From the NCBI GenBank assembly GCA_963556195.1, contig OY744537.1:20651726-20715725 (forward strand): a stretch of 64,000 nucleotides of DNA, read 5' to 3'. This document shows positions 32,834-45,000 of the stretch, in pieces. The translations under genes and the position numbers were made by a program. This DNA comes from Sepiola atlantica (taxonomy: Eukaryota > Mollusca > Cephalopoda > Sepiida > Sepiolidae). How positions within the stretch are numbered: the first letter of the stretch is position 1; every line of letters starts with the position of its first letter. The notes under the pieces were generated by a model, which saw nothing but the letters and a program-made list of their open reading frames with translations, was not told the DNA's origin and searched no databases.

Positions 32834-32960
32834 AGTCACCACTTATCAAGGCCAAAAGTCATTTGAGGATAAGGATTAATGAGGTGGATGGATTGTCGGT
32901 TGAATGATAAAGAACACCACGAGAAGAATTGAAAAACTTTTCAATGAAAACAGAACATAT
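32834..32960 (+). repeat. Dispersed repeat G, copy 1
   Basis: GAGTCACCACTTATCAAGGC, then CAAAAGTCATTTGAGGATA, GATTGTCGGTTGAATGAT and GAAAACAG. The same series occurs at 51378-51640 (split by a MITE) and 57572-57720. Confidence 0.8.
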
Positions 32961-33774
32961 TGTTTGCAAACATGACATTTGCAAGATCGTCTGTTCTGTA
33001 AAATAAGCGTTCCATATACTTCTTCAATTTTCATGTGAGCGATCACTGGTAATGACTCGTGTGAGAACACCTAGCTGTTTTAACCTGTGAGAGATCCCTG
33101 ATAATAACCCGTGAAACAACTCCTCGTGAGTTAATAATAATAATAATAGGTTTTAAAAGTCATGTAAAGAATGTAATTTATAAGATTATAAATAATCTCT
33201 CACGCAGTATAAATAGACACTTAAACTAACGAATACTAATTTTTTCATAAATGAATCAATGCTAATTTTATTTCATTTGGAGTTTCACTCTCCCAGCATT
33301 ATTCGCACATGAACATTTATCGTAACATGATTCCCCGATTTTACAGCCATTACCTACTTTTCATGTAAAACTAAATTACTCCTCAAATCTCAACACAGAA
33401 AGACTGCTCTCTACACCAGAGATTGTCAAACCTTTTCTTTTCTCTTTCATTGTTTCACCCTTTCTGAGTCTGTTCGCATTTGAGAGGAATAAGATATAAA
33501 ATATAAGGATACCATAGAATAAATAAGCATGAAAGGGTCTCAACTTTCAGTGATTCTGTAACAGTCTGGAATTACATCCTGAGATCTGCAAGTTTATTTT
33601 TAGCAGAGTTGAGATATTAAAGGCAAAGCTAAAAATATACAATGCCAGAGTCGTCCCATCACTTTTATACGGATGCAAAACAATTTACAAAAAGAAATAT
33701 AAAACATTTAGAGTGTGTCCACAAATTCTCACTATGTTCCATAAAGGTCGCTAACATGAAAGTCTTTGATCAGA
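32961..33774. other. AT-rich spacer
   Basis: No gene recognised. Confidence 0.4.
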
Positions 33775-33985
33775 TGCCAGCCTTTGGAACTCCCTCCCTG
33801 CTCTCTGTTTCACCGACTGTACCGACATGCAGAAGTTTAAAACTAATGTGAACAAGCATCTCGCTGCACAGCTCCCAATTTAAGATGACCCCCTAAACGT
33901 TCTCCCTTATTCTCAGTAGCCCCTTAAGTTTACAGTGGCAGCTTGTCTTGTTTGGGGTGAACTAAGTAAAAAAATTTAAAAAATT
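33775..33985 (+). pseudogene. LINE family A, ORF2 terminus and 3' UTR
   Basis: 33785-33883 reads WNSLPALCFTDCTDMQKFKT, then NVNKHLAAQLPI and a stop: an intact last stretch of ORF2. The 3' UTR follows (GTGGCAGCTTGTCTTGTTTG, GGGTGAAC) and an A-rich tail. 5'-truncated. This copy is the best evidence for the natural C-terminus of the family. Confidence 0.82.
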
Positions 33986-34051
33986 TAAATTTGGTATTTA
34001 TTGAGGCAATGATTCTCAAGTCGTTACTTCGATGGTCTAATAAATGGTCAA

Positions 34052-35836
34052 GAATAAATGACCACCAAATTTCATAAATAAATGTGATTTAGTGAACCAA
34101 AACAAGAACATAGAAATAAATGACCACCAAATTTCATAAATAAATGTTATTTAGTGAACCAAAACAAGAACATAGAAATAAATGACCACCAAATTTCATA
34201 AATGTGATTTAGTGAACAAAAACAAAAACATAGAAATAAATGACCACCAAATTTCATAAATAAATGTGATTTAGTGAACCAAAACAAGAACATAGAAATA
34301 AATGACCACCAAATTTCATAAATGTGATTTAGTGAACCAAAACAAGAACATAGAAATAAATGACCACCAAATTTCATAAATAAATGTGATTTAGTGAACC
34401 AAAACAAGAACATAGAAATAAATGACCACCAAATTTCATAAATAAATGTGATTTAGTGAACCAAAACAAGAACATAGAAATAAATGACCACCAAATTTCA
34501 TAAATAAATGTGATTTAGTGAACAAAAACAAAAACATAGAAATAAATGACCACCAAATTTCATAAATAAATGTGATTTAGTGAACCAAAACAAGAACATA
34601 GAAATAAATGACCACCAAATTTCATAAATGTGATTTAGTGAACCAAAACAAGAACATAGAAATAAATGACCACCAAATTTCATAAATAAATGTGATTTAG
34701 TGAACCAAAACAAGAACATAGAAATAAATGACCACCAAATTTCATAAATAAATGTGATTTAGTGAACCAAAACAAGAACATAGAAATAAATGACCACCAA
34801 ATTTCATAAATAAATGTGATTTAGTGAACCAAAACAAGAACATAGAAATAAATGACCACCAAATTTCATAAATAAATGTGATTTAGTGAACCAAAACAAG
34901 AACATAGAAATAAATGACCACCAAATTTCATAAATAAATGTGATTTAGTGAACCAAAACAAGAACATAGAAATAAATGACCACCAAATTTCATAAATAAA
35001 TGTGATTTAGTGAACCAAAACAAGAACATAGAAATAAATGACCACCAAATTTCATAAATGTGATTTAGTGAACCAAAACAAGAACATAGAAATAAATGAC
35101 AACCAAATTTCATAAATGTGATTTAGTGAACCAAAACAAGAACATAGAAATAAATGACCACCAAATTTCATAAATGTGATTTAGTGAACCAAAACAAGAA
35201 CATAGAAATAAATGACCACCAAATTTCATAAATAAATGTGATTTAGTGAACCAAAACAAGAACATAGAAATAAATGACCACCAAATTTCATAAATAAATG
35301 TGATTTAGTGAACCAAAACAAGAACATAGAAATAAATGACCACCAAATTTCATAAATAAATGTGATTTAGTGAACCAAAACAAGAACATAGAAATAAATG
35401 ACCACCAAATTTCATAAATGTGATTTAGTGAACAAAAACAAAAACATAGAAATAAATGACCACCAAATTTCATAAATAAATGTGATTTAGTGAACCAAAA
35501 CAAGAACATAGAAATAAATGACCACCAAATTTCATAAATGTGATTTAGTGAACCAAAACAAGAACATAGAAATAAATGACCACCAAATTTCATAAATAAA
35601 TGTGATTTAGTGAACCAAAACAAGAACATAGAAATAAATGACCACCAAATTTCATAAATAAATGTGATTTAGTGAACCAAAACAAGAACATAGAAATAAA
35701 TGACCACCAAATTTCATAAATAAATGTGATTTAGTGAACCAAAACAAGAACATAGAAATAAATGACCACCAAATTTCATAAATAAATGTGATTTAGTGAA
35801 CCAAAACAAGAACATAGAAATAAATGACATCCAAAT
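34052..35836. repeat. 62/58-bp satellite array, about 29 copies
   Basis: Unit AATAAATGACCACCAAATTT, CATAAATAAATGTGATTTAG, TGAACCAAAACAAGAACATA. Two lengths alternate irregularly: 62 bp, and 58 bp lacking one AATA step before TGTGATTT. A sequence variant (AACAAAAACAAAAAC) marks three 62- or 58-bp units at about 34214, 34519 and 35431. The minus-strand open frames through the array arise because a 62+58 dimer is 120 bp. Not coding. Confidence 0.97.
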
Positions 35837-36554
35837 ACGAGATATAAGGAGATGGTAAAAGAACATCTCTGGTGTGTTATCACAAAAATAAAACCAAAGA
35901 ATGTTGAGGAGGGGCATCGCAACAGAGCCAAGAGTCATCATGAGACTGCATTCAGCCCTTTGCAACATCTACAAACTACTAATATCTGATTTGCTTACAC
36001 CTCTTCAAATCCAAATTCCATTCTTAGGTTCGAGAACGGATACACAGATGTGTTTTCCTTGAGACTGAGACATTTCAACTACTGCTATACACTAGGTCAT
36101 TTTTTTATTTGGTCCGTTGTGCTTGGGGGATAGTTTGTTGTTTTGTTTTGTTTTTTGTCGTCAGATTACTCTCCTGGTTCTGTTTAATCGGTTACATTTA
36201 AATTTTGAATTGCTCTTCTACCAAAACATTTTACCATTACCGTACTAATTAACCTACAGTTGGAAAGAGGATGGATGTCTTCATACCTTTTCTTGAATGC
36301 TGAAAGTGTACACAGCCTCAACGATACTTACTTCTTTACTTTTTTTTTTTATTTATGCTTACATGAACGTCTCTATAAAAACACTATGCAAAAAAAAAAA
36401 AAATGAAATAAATGCACAAGCTCATGTAAATATTTAAAATTGTTGTTTTGTTTGTGCATTCACTTTCTTTAACACATCATAATCCCTCCAGTGGAATATG
36501 TGTTGATGAGTACAGAACTTAAAAATAACTAAAAACAATGGATTAATTTCTTCC
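35837..36554. other. Spacer
   Basis: No gene recognised; poly-T and poly-A tracts at about 36341 and 36391. Confidence 0.4.
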
Positions 36555-37235
36555 TGAAAGGATCTTCTTTTAACTAATATTCATCATCATAGAATATGGC
36601 TCTTGGCTCAACTTTCACAGCTACAAGGCAGGGTAAGGATGAGATTGCAATCTGTATAGATCGCACAGCCTTCTGCCGGCTCCAAAGTAGATTGCGGTCT
36701 CAATAAGAGATAAAACTCTCAACAAAATTAAATATATACAGAGCGCTGATATGCACAATACTGCTGTACAGCTGCAAGACGTGGCCCCTGTGCAAAGAAG
36801 ATCTTCACACACTCAAGGTCTTTAACATGTACTGCTTTCGGCACATCCCATCCATCCATCTCTCCAACCAAATCCCAAACTGTACTATCTGTGCAAGATG
36901 CAACACCACCGGCATAACAGAGACTTTTTTTTTATAAGGGTACTTCGCTAGTTTGGTCACGTTCTTTGACGTCCCGAGGAAGAATTCATCCACAAGTTGG
37001 TAGTTCCAATTGCACCCACCAGCTGGCAAACTGAAGACTTGGATTGAAACAGTGAAGACAGACATGGAGCTGGTGGGTTGCGCTCATGTTTTTGGTGTTC
37101 GTTGTTGGAACCTAGAATGATTGAAGTATGACGAAGATTCAGTTGCCGATTGGTGAGGTATTACCGCCTTGACGCAGGATGCAGTGAACCCATTTGGAGC
37201 CGGCTCACCCCACCCCGGGTGAATACCATTACAGT
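36555..37235 (+). pseudogene. LINE family C ORF2 C-terminal pseudogene
   Basis: Plus-strand reading AFCRLQSRLRSQ, a stop, then NIYRALICTILLYSCKTWPL and LHTLKVFNMYCFRHIPSIHL resembles the RT thumb/C-terminal region of non-LTR elements. After a frameshift, KTWIETVKTDMELVG and ALTQDAVNPFGAGSPHPG give the C-terminal end. The 3' end is TACAGTTACGATCAT. Decayed. Confidence 0.75.
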
Positions 37236-37239
37236 TACG

Positions 37240-37310
37240 ATCATGATATTCGGTTTAACGCTTGTTTTACATGCATTGGACACCTTTTAGAAATTGATTG
37301 TTAACTAATA
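37240..37310 (-). mobile_element. LINE family E, short 3' fragment
   Basis: ATATTCGGTTTAACGCTTGT then TTTACATGCATTGGAC matches the 3' end of family E at 779 and 6475. Confidence 0.65.
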
Positions 37311-38000
37311 TTCAAAAGAGGAATATGATCATAATTGACACAAAACCATTGAATATGACAATGAAATCATCAAAAAATAAATATTTACAAAGTCCATAAA
37401 AAATTTAGAGAGGAAAGTAATTTCTTCTATCAACCAGAGATGAAGAATCAAGAGTCAATTAAAAAAAAAAAAAAAGACTCCAACTCAAACTCTCAGGCAT
37501 AACCTCCAGTATGGTTAGATTCTTTATAAAATCTCATCTGAAAGCTCCCAATACTGTCTATGCGATCAATTCCTTATACTATAATCATGAAAGTAGTTAA
37601 GTCTGTGTCAATAACGGACGCCTCCTACAAAAAAAAAAAAAAACAAACAAAGGAATTCTTTATAGACAGACCTTCTTGACAAGATGAAACCAATTAATAG
37701 AATAATGAGTAACTGAATATTTATTTCCTCTTCGGATTGCTTCACAGTACATGTGCACAGAGACTCTTTCAAAAACATCCAGCTTCTTTTTTTTTTTTGT
37801 TAACTTTATTTCAGTTTTTCATCTACTTGTCACTAAACTTTTAGCAGCCACTCTTGAAGGTACGAGTGTACTAACAAAGTAACAAAGTGCATTTTATCTA
37901 CGAATGAATATTACGAGAACGAAAAGGATTTCTAAATATCTTTGCCACAGATAAGGAGAGAAGAAAGTGGACCTTGGGTTTACTTTCGGCAGCCTCGTAA

Positions 38001-38228
38001 CTCTTGCTTTCCTTATTTTGTCCTTCAGTCCTCACATTTCATCAACAATGTTTCTGACAAAGGGTGAAGAATTGCTGGGGGGGGTTTTCGGTCAGAATCT
38101 ATCCATCTAATATTTATTGTTGGCTGGGTTTTGACCTTGAAGTAGTCCATTTTTTTTTTTTTAGCTCCTTACATCAAGTGGTTTTATGCCTTGTCTGGAG
38201 CGATTTCCATAAAAAATTGTTTTTTAAA
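38001..38228 (+). mobile_element. Short element S with LINE B-type 3' tail, copy 1
   Basis: Body CTTGCTTTCCTTATTTTGTC, CTTCAGTCCTCACATTTCAT, GGTCAGAATCTATCCATCTA, then the tail AGCTCCTTACATCAAGTGG, TGCCTTGTCTGGAGCGATTT and an A-rich end. The tail is shared with the LINE B 3' end at 21603-21668, but the body is not present in that LINE copy. It may be a SINE that borrows a LINE tail, or another LINE B subfamily. Confidence 0.7.
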
Positions 38229-38232
38229 CTAC

Positions 38233-39357
38233 AGTGTCTAAAACTTTATTGTGTTTAAGAAGTTGTTTCTCTTCTCTGCAAAATGAGAATAAAAGACAAC
38301 AACCAGATAACAGAAAATCAGGCTTTTTCAATGTGTGAGTTCCGTGAAATGGATATCCACACAGACTATAAAATCAACTTCGCCATGTTTGCATCTAGCT
38401 TGTTCTATTGCATTCACTGAAACTTGAAAAATTGTGACCCCTTGGGTCATCCATTGAGCTTGAGTTAGATTATTTGAATCAGGAAAAAGTTTGCAAAACC
38501 AGGTAAAAAAAAAAAAGAAAATCCAAAATTTGCCTCTTTCTGTTCACTATATCTCCTCCGCCTCCTCCTCCTCTCTCTCTCTCTCTCTCTCTCTCTCGCC
38601 ATGAGTTAAATAGTATTAATACTATAGAGATATTCCCTACTGTTTATAATGGACTATTCCAATCTTCTGTTTTATAGTTAGCTTTATAACTTTTGAGAGA
38701 GAGACTGAAGTGAGAATGATAGAGACTGTATAAAATAAGAATGGGGGTGCTCAAATAACATGCAGCAAGAGAGGGGGAGAGTAATAGACAGAAACTTGGT
38801 AAGAGATGAGTGATTTTTCTATGAATAAATTGCAAATTACAGCTAATAAGAATTAAAATGGAGTTTTTTTAACATAACTCAATCCAAAACCAAGGAATAT
38901 CTTAACATGAGTTTTGTGTGATTAAAATATATAAGAAAATAAAAAAGCCTTCGGAAAACAAACGTTGATTAACTCAGTTTTAATATAATAATAGACACCA
39001 ATGGGCGAGGTATTAACAACTCTCCCCGGCTACAGGTTTTTAAAAAACTGACTCTTGCAAAAGTTGCTGCCTTTGAACGTTGACTTCCCACCTCACAGTT
39101 GAGGAATCAGTGGAAAAATCTGACCCTCAAGTTTGTTTTAAAAAAAAAAGAAGAAAAAAAAACAGGCTCAACTCCTACAATAATTGCAGACTCTAAACTC
39201 CCCACTTCCGCTGTCTACATTACAAAAAGTTGTTGACTGGAAATATATATATATGAACTCTCAAACGTCTAGGTGAAATGTAGTGAAACGTAATGCAGCC
39301 CAACTTAAGATGTTAAAACAAATGCTTGATGAGTAATTGGTACAAAAATTGCCTATT
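38233..39357. other. Spacer with (CT)n at about 38568-38597
   Basis: Simple (CT)n array; otherwise no gene signal. Confidence 0.6.
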
Positions 39358-39692
39358 CTTGGCCTTTTGGCCAAGATCAAAGTGTAGTATCTGTTCCGAT
39401 GGATACTGCACCCCATAGAACAGTATTGTCTTGGTCTTCGGGTCTTGATTTACGCCGGTCTATGGGTCTGTCCTGTGCAGTTCTAGGAGGTCCACCCTCC
39501 CAGGCTTTGCCTCCCCTCTTTGGGGAGGAGTAAGTTTATTGCTTACTGCCTGAGGCGCCCCTACCGTAGAATGCCGACAGGGCTGCCCAGGCAATTTTTA
39601 AATGACCGGATTGCTCACCTTCTCAGGCGCTGGCTTTTTAAATCCCACTTTCCCGGCCTTGTGTCACATCTTGCCTTGTGGGAGGAAGATAG
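39358..39692 (+). mobile_element. U2 snRNA-headed repeat, type A, 3'-truncated
   Basis: Head CTTGGCCTTTTGGCCAAGAT, CAAAGTGTAGTATCTGTTCC; body with the UUCG stem as GGTCTTCGGGTC. The optional ~40-bp module is present (ATTGCTCACCTTCTCAGGCG, CTGGCTTTTTAAA). The tail stops after CTTGTGGGAGGAAGAT. Confidence 0.9.
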
Positions 39693-42071
39693 ATAAATTG
39701 CCCAATTGCTGAATAGGAAATTTGCAGCAAGAATTGTTTTTGATAGAACACATCTGCTCAAACCGATAAATGGCTATATAATGATTCCCAAACAAAGAAA
39801 TTAAAAAGCAATCATAGATTAGAAGATATTTTCATGGTGGATGTACTCATAAAATGATAACGGATGAGCGTGCTAGTCCTGTACGGAGAGTGACTTTGAT
39901 ATGTTTGATAAAGATCACAAATGTGTCCATACATGTGAACTGAATCAATATAATCACTGTTAAATAAAACACAGATTGGAGACTGGATAGCAGAAGAGAC
40001 ACTGCCAAATGCACCTATGCACCCTCGGAATATAGAATGCCACCTCAATTTTGTTCAAGACGTTCTTTTATAATATTCAAGTTATGAAGATAGTGTTTTT
40101 TTTTTTGGAGATCGATCTTCAGCCAAGCCGTAAGACTTCGACTATGAAAAAAAAGAAGAAAAAAAAAAAAGAAAATATTGTCTGTCCCATGAAGAAGGTT
40201 TATAAAACCGAAAATTTGGATATAAAAAAAATGATTTAATAAATATTTCATTTCAAAATCTCGCGTCATGTTAACTGATTCTGATTTGGGAGGGGCCGCA
40301 CGAGTCGAATAGCTTAGAGGATCACTTCATCTAAATCTGGCACAGAGAAGAGGACAGTGTCAGAACAGAGTTACACAATGTTGACTTTTCATGAACTACA
40401 ATTCCTTTTCGGGCCCCCACCTTCGAAAACCTGGTGTCTATCCCCAGTTTTAGTAGGGATAAACAGAACAGATGGTCCTAAACCACTCCTGTGATAAGAC
40501 GCTAGTCTGCTGCCAGTTCTCTCCAAAATTAAACTCGCACTCAATTATACACTTGAGTGGAGTGTTTGTTTCCAGTGTCTGCTATTTCAAAAGCAGTCAC
40601 AATCTAAGTACTGACCAGGCTTGACATTGCTTAACTTTGATGATCCAATGAGAACCAATGTTTCAGCCTGATTTGGTTATAGACTTCCACGCAACACATA
40701 AAATGGGTTTTAAACTTGATTTAATGTTGCTGCTGCTGCTGCTGCTGCTCTTATAACCATCAACATCAAAATGTGCCGATAGCACAGATTCTCCTGATCC
40801 TCTCCTCATCACACTTGGTAAATATTCCACATAACAGTGTCTGCACAAAGATGGTAAAAGTTTTTGCTGGTCAGACAACGCTAGTGTCTGCATGCATAAG
40901 AGTCCCGAGGATAACATAACATATGTTCGTCCTTACATCATGTTTCTTGGATAGTTTCACAGATAAAGGGGGGGGGGGGGGTAAATGGTTGTAGAAACTG
41001 CCGTTTTCAGGATGTGTTTAAAACAGAACACAGCATCTTTTCTTGCTTCTAATCTGACTTTTTCTCTAAGCGCTTTGGTGGAGTCTAAGGAATACAAACA
41101 TGAAAAGTCTACAGCTTGGAAGAATTTCCATTTTATTTTATCAGATTTTATCTGATTTTCATATGGTCAATGCCCTTTCAATAGCACTTGTCAAACATTT
41201 AGATATATTGTGTTAATTTCTTCCTCTGGGGGGAAAAGTGACAAATATTTTAGTGTTCTGGGCGGGAATATTTCCCTACAAAATTCAGACTCGTCTGACG
41301 AACATAAAATTCTGACAACATCAAGTAGTAGAAGTACTTAAGTCTCGCTGGCAACCATATAATAAACTCGGTTACACTTTGACAACGAGAATGAGATAAA
41401 AAGATCGTAAAATAAAACAAAAAAACATTGAAATCCAGAATGGTTAATAATAAGGTTTATTGCTTTGTACAGGAAAACATAACAAGAAATAAGACATAGG
41501 GAAAAAAATGAATAGTTCTTAGTTTAGCCGTTATCAGTAAGGCTACTATTACTACTACTACTATTACTACTACTACTATTACTACTATTACTACTACTAC
41601 TATTACTACTACTATGTGATCAATATTTTTATCCGTTTGTTAGACGAGTTCAAATCTTGTAGGGAAATATTCACCCTTAAAATCAAATGATTTGTTTCAC
41701 ATACGAAAAATGGAAAGGTTTTAATAGCTTGAAAAAGTAGGGAAGTAGGCAACAAAAGAGAGAGAAGATAGGATGGCAGAGAGACGTCAAATAGAAGGTT
41801 GCAAAAGAAAGAGGGAAGATTAGAGAAAGGGGAAATGTGGTTCCTCTCCAAGTTTCTTCACAAATCAAACAAGAACACGTTTGAACCATTTGCCAATTAC
41901 ATTGTAGACAACTTTTATTACATTGAACTGTTGACATATAAAATTGGAGTAATCCATTATTTGACTCGGAATCAGTAAGTACGAAGGATGGAGAAACAAG
42001 TACAATTATCACATAGATGATCATCAATCAAAATGTATAGATATTAGATTTGCCTGACAGCTACAGCCAAG
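39693..42071. other. Spacer with (GCT)n and (ACT/ATT)n tracts
   Basis: A (GCT)n tract lies at about 40727-40749, a poly-G at 40969-40981 and an (ACT)n/(ATT)n mix at 41541-41615. No open frame here shows a protein family motif. Confidence 0.5.
41541..41615. repeat. (ACT)n with ATT interruptions
   Basis: About 25 triplets, mostly ACT, with regularly spaced ATT. Confidence 0.95.
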
Positions 42072-45000
42072 GATATTGATATCTAAGAGGCCACCTTCTA
42101 TCTGCAACCATGGGAGAAACCTCATAACTAGAATAACCTCAGGTGGGTAGACTTTTATTTATCTAAATGCTGCAATGATGAAATATTGATATCTAAGAGG
42201 CCACCTTCTATCTGCAACCATGGGAGAAGCCTCATAACTAGAATAACCTCAGGTGGGTAGACCTTTATTTATCTAAATGCGGCAATGATGAAATATTGAT
42301 ATCTAAGAGGCCACCTTCTATCTGCAACCATGGAAGAAGCCTCATAACTAGAATAACCTCAGGTGGGTAGACCTTTATTTATCTAAATGCGGCAATGATG
42401 AAATATTGATATCTAAGAGGCCACCTTCTATCTGCAACCATGGGAGAAACCTCATAACTAGAATAACCTCAGGTGGGTAGACCTTTATTTATCTAAATGC
42501 TGCAATGATGAAATATTGATATCTAAGAGGCCACCTTCTATCTGCAACCATGGGAGAAGCCTCATAACTAGAATAACCTCAGGTGGGTAGACTTTTATTT
42601 ATCTAAATGCTGCAATGATGAAATATTGATATCTAAGAGGCCACCTTCTATCTGCAACCATGGGAGAAGCCTCATAACTAGAATAACCTCAGGTGGGTAG
42701 ACCTTTATTTATCTAAATGCGGCAATGATGAAATATTGATATCTAAGAGGCCACCTTCTATCTGCAACCATGGAAGAAGCCTCATAACTAGAATAACCTC
42801 AGGTGGGTAGACCTTTATTTATCTAAATGCGGCAATGATGAAATATTGATATCTAAGAGGCCACCTTCTATCTGCAACCATGGGAGAAACCTCATAACTA
42901 GAATAACCTCAGGTGGGTAGACCTTTATTTATCTAAATGCGGCAATGATGAAATATTGATATCTAAGAGGCCACCTTCTATCTGCAACCATGGGAGAAGC
43001 CTCATAACTAGAATAACCTCAGGTGGGTAGACCTTTATTTATCTAAATGCGGCAATGATGAAATATTGATATCTAAGAGGCCACCTTCTATCTGCAACCA
43101 TGGAAGAAGCCTCATAACTAGAATAACCTCAGGTGGGTAGACTTTTATTTATCTAAATGCTGCAATGATGAAATATTGATATCTAAGAGGCCACCTTCTA
43201 TCTGCAACCATGGGAGAAGCCTCATAACTAGAATAACCTCAGGTGGGTAGACCTTTATTTATCTAAATGCGGCAATGATGAAATATTGATATCTAAGAGG
43301 CCACCTTCTATCTGCAACCATGGAAGAAGCCTCATAACTAGAATAACCTCAGGTGGGTAGACCTTTATTTATCTAAATGCGGCAATGATGAAATATTGAT
43401 ATCTAAGAGGCCACCTTCTATCTGCAACCATGGGAGAAGCCTCATAACTAGAATAACCTCAGGTGGGTAGACCTTTATTTATCTAAATGCGGCAATGATG
43501 AAATATTGATATCTAAGAGGCCACCTTCTATCTGCAACCATGGAAGAAGCCTCATAACTAGAATAACCTCAGGTGGGTAGACCTTTATTTATCTAAATGC
43601 GGCAATGATGAAATATTGATATCTAAGAGGCCACCTTCTATCTGCAACCATGGAAGAAGCCTCATAACTAGAATAACCTCAGGTGGGTAGACCTTTATTT
43701 ATCTAAATGCGGCAATGATGAAATATTGATATCTAAGAGGCCACCTTCTATCTGCAACCATGGAAGAAGCCTCATAACTAGAATAACCTCAGGTGGGTAG
43801 ACCTTTATTTATCTAAATGCTGCAATGATGAAATATTGATATCTAAGAGGCCACCTTCTATCTGCAACCATGGAAGAAGCCTCATAACTAGAATAACCTC
43901 AGGTGGGTAGACCTTTATTTATCTAAATGCGGCAATGATGAAATATTGATATCTAAGAGGCCACCTTCTATCTGCAACCATGGAAGAAGCCTCATAACTA
44001 GAATAACCTCAGGTGGGTAGACCTTTATTTATCTAAATGCGGCAATGATGAAATATTGATATCTAAGAGGCCACCTTCTATCTGCAACCATGGAAGAAGC
44101 CTCATAACTAGAATAACCTCAGGTGGGTAGACCTTTATTTATCTAAATGCGGCAATGATGAAATATTGATATCTAAGAGGCCACCTTCTATCTGCAACCA
44201 TGGGAGAAGCCTCATAACTAGAATAACCTCAGGTGGGTAGACCTTTATTTATCTAAATGCGGCAATGATGAAATATTGATATCTAAGAGGCCACCTTCTA
44301 TCTGCAACCATGGGAGAAACCTCATAACTAGAATAACCTCAGGTGGGTAGACTTTTATTTATCTAAATGCTGCAATGATGAAATATTGATATCTAAGAGG
44401 CCACCTTCTATCTGCAACCATGGGAGAAGCCTCATAACTAGAATAACCTCAGGTGGGTAGACCTTTATTTATCTAAATGCTGCAATGATGAAATATTGAT
44501 ATCTAAGAGGCCACCTTCTATCTGCAACCATGGGAGAAGCCTCATAACTAGAATAACCTCAGGTGGGTAGACCTTTATTTATCTAAATGCGGCAATGATG
44601 AAATATTGATATCTAAGAGGCCACCTTCTATCTGCAACCATGGGAGAAGCCTCATAACTAGAATAACCTCAGGTGGGTAGACCTTTATTTATCTAAATGC
44701 GGCAATGATGAAATATTGATATCTAAGAGGCCACCTTCTATCTGCAACCATGGAAGAAGCCTCATAACTAGAATAACCTCAGGTGGGTAGACCTTTATTT
44801 ATCTAAATGCGGCAATGATGAAATATTGATATCTAAGAGGCCACCTTCTATCTGCAACCATGGAAGAAGCCTCATAACTAGAATAACCTCAGGTGGGTAG
44901 ACCTTTATTTATCTAAATGCGGCAATGATGAAATATTGATATCTAAGAGGCCACCTTCTATCTGCAACCATGGGAGAAGCCTCATAACTAGAATAACCTC

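Noticed and set aside
34147..35968. Several minus-strand frames with repeating FWFTKSHLFMKFGGHL units
   Set aside because: They follow the 62/58-bp satellite, where a 120-bp dimer keeps frame by arithmetic. Breaks occur wherever two 62-bp units adjoin.
41612..42027. Two overlapping minus-strand frames with hydrophobic stretches
   Set aside because: Hydrophobicity comes from purine-rich AGA/GAA sequence read in reverse; no signal of a real membrane protein and no neighbour support.
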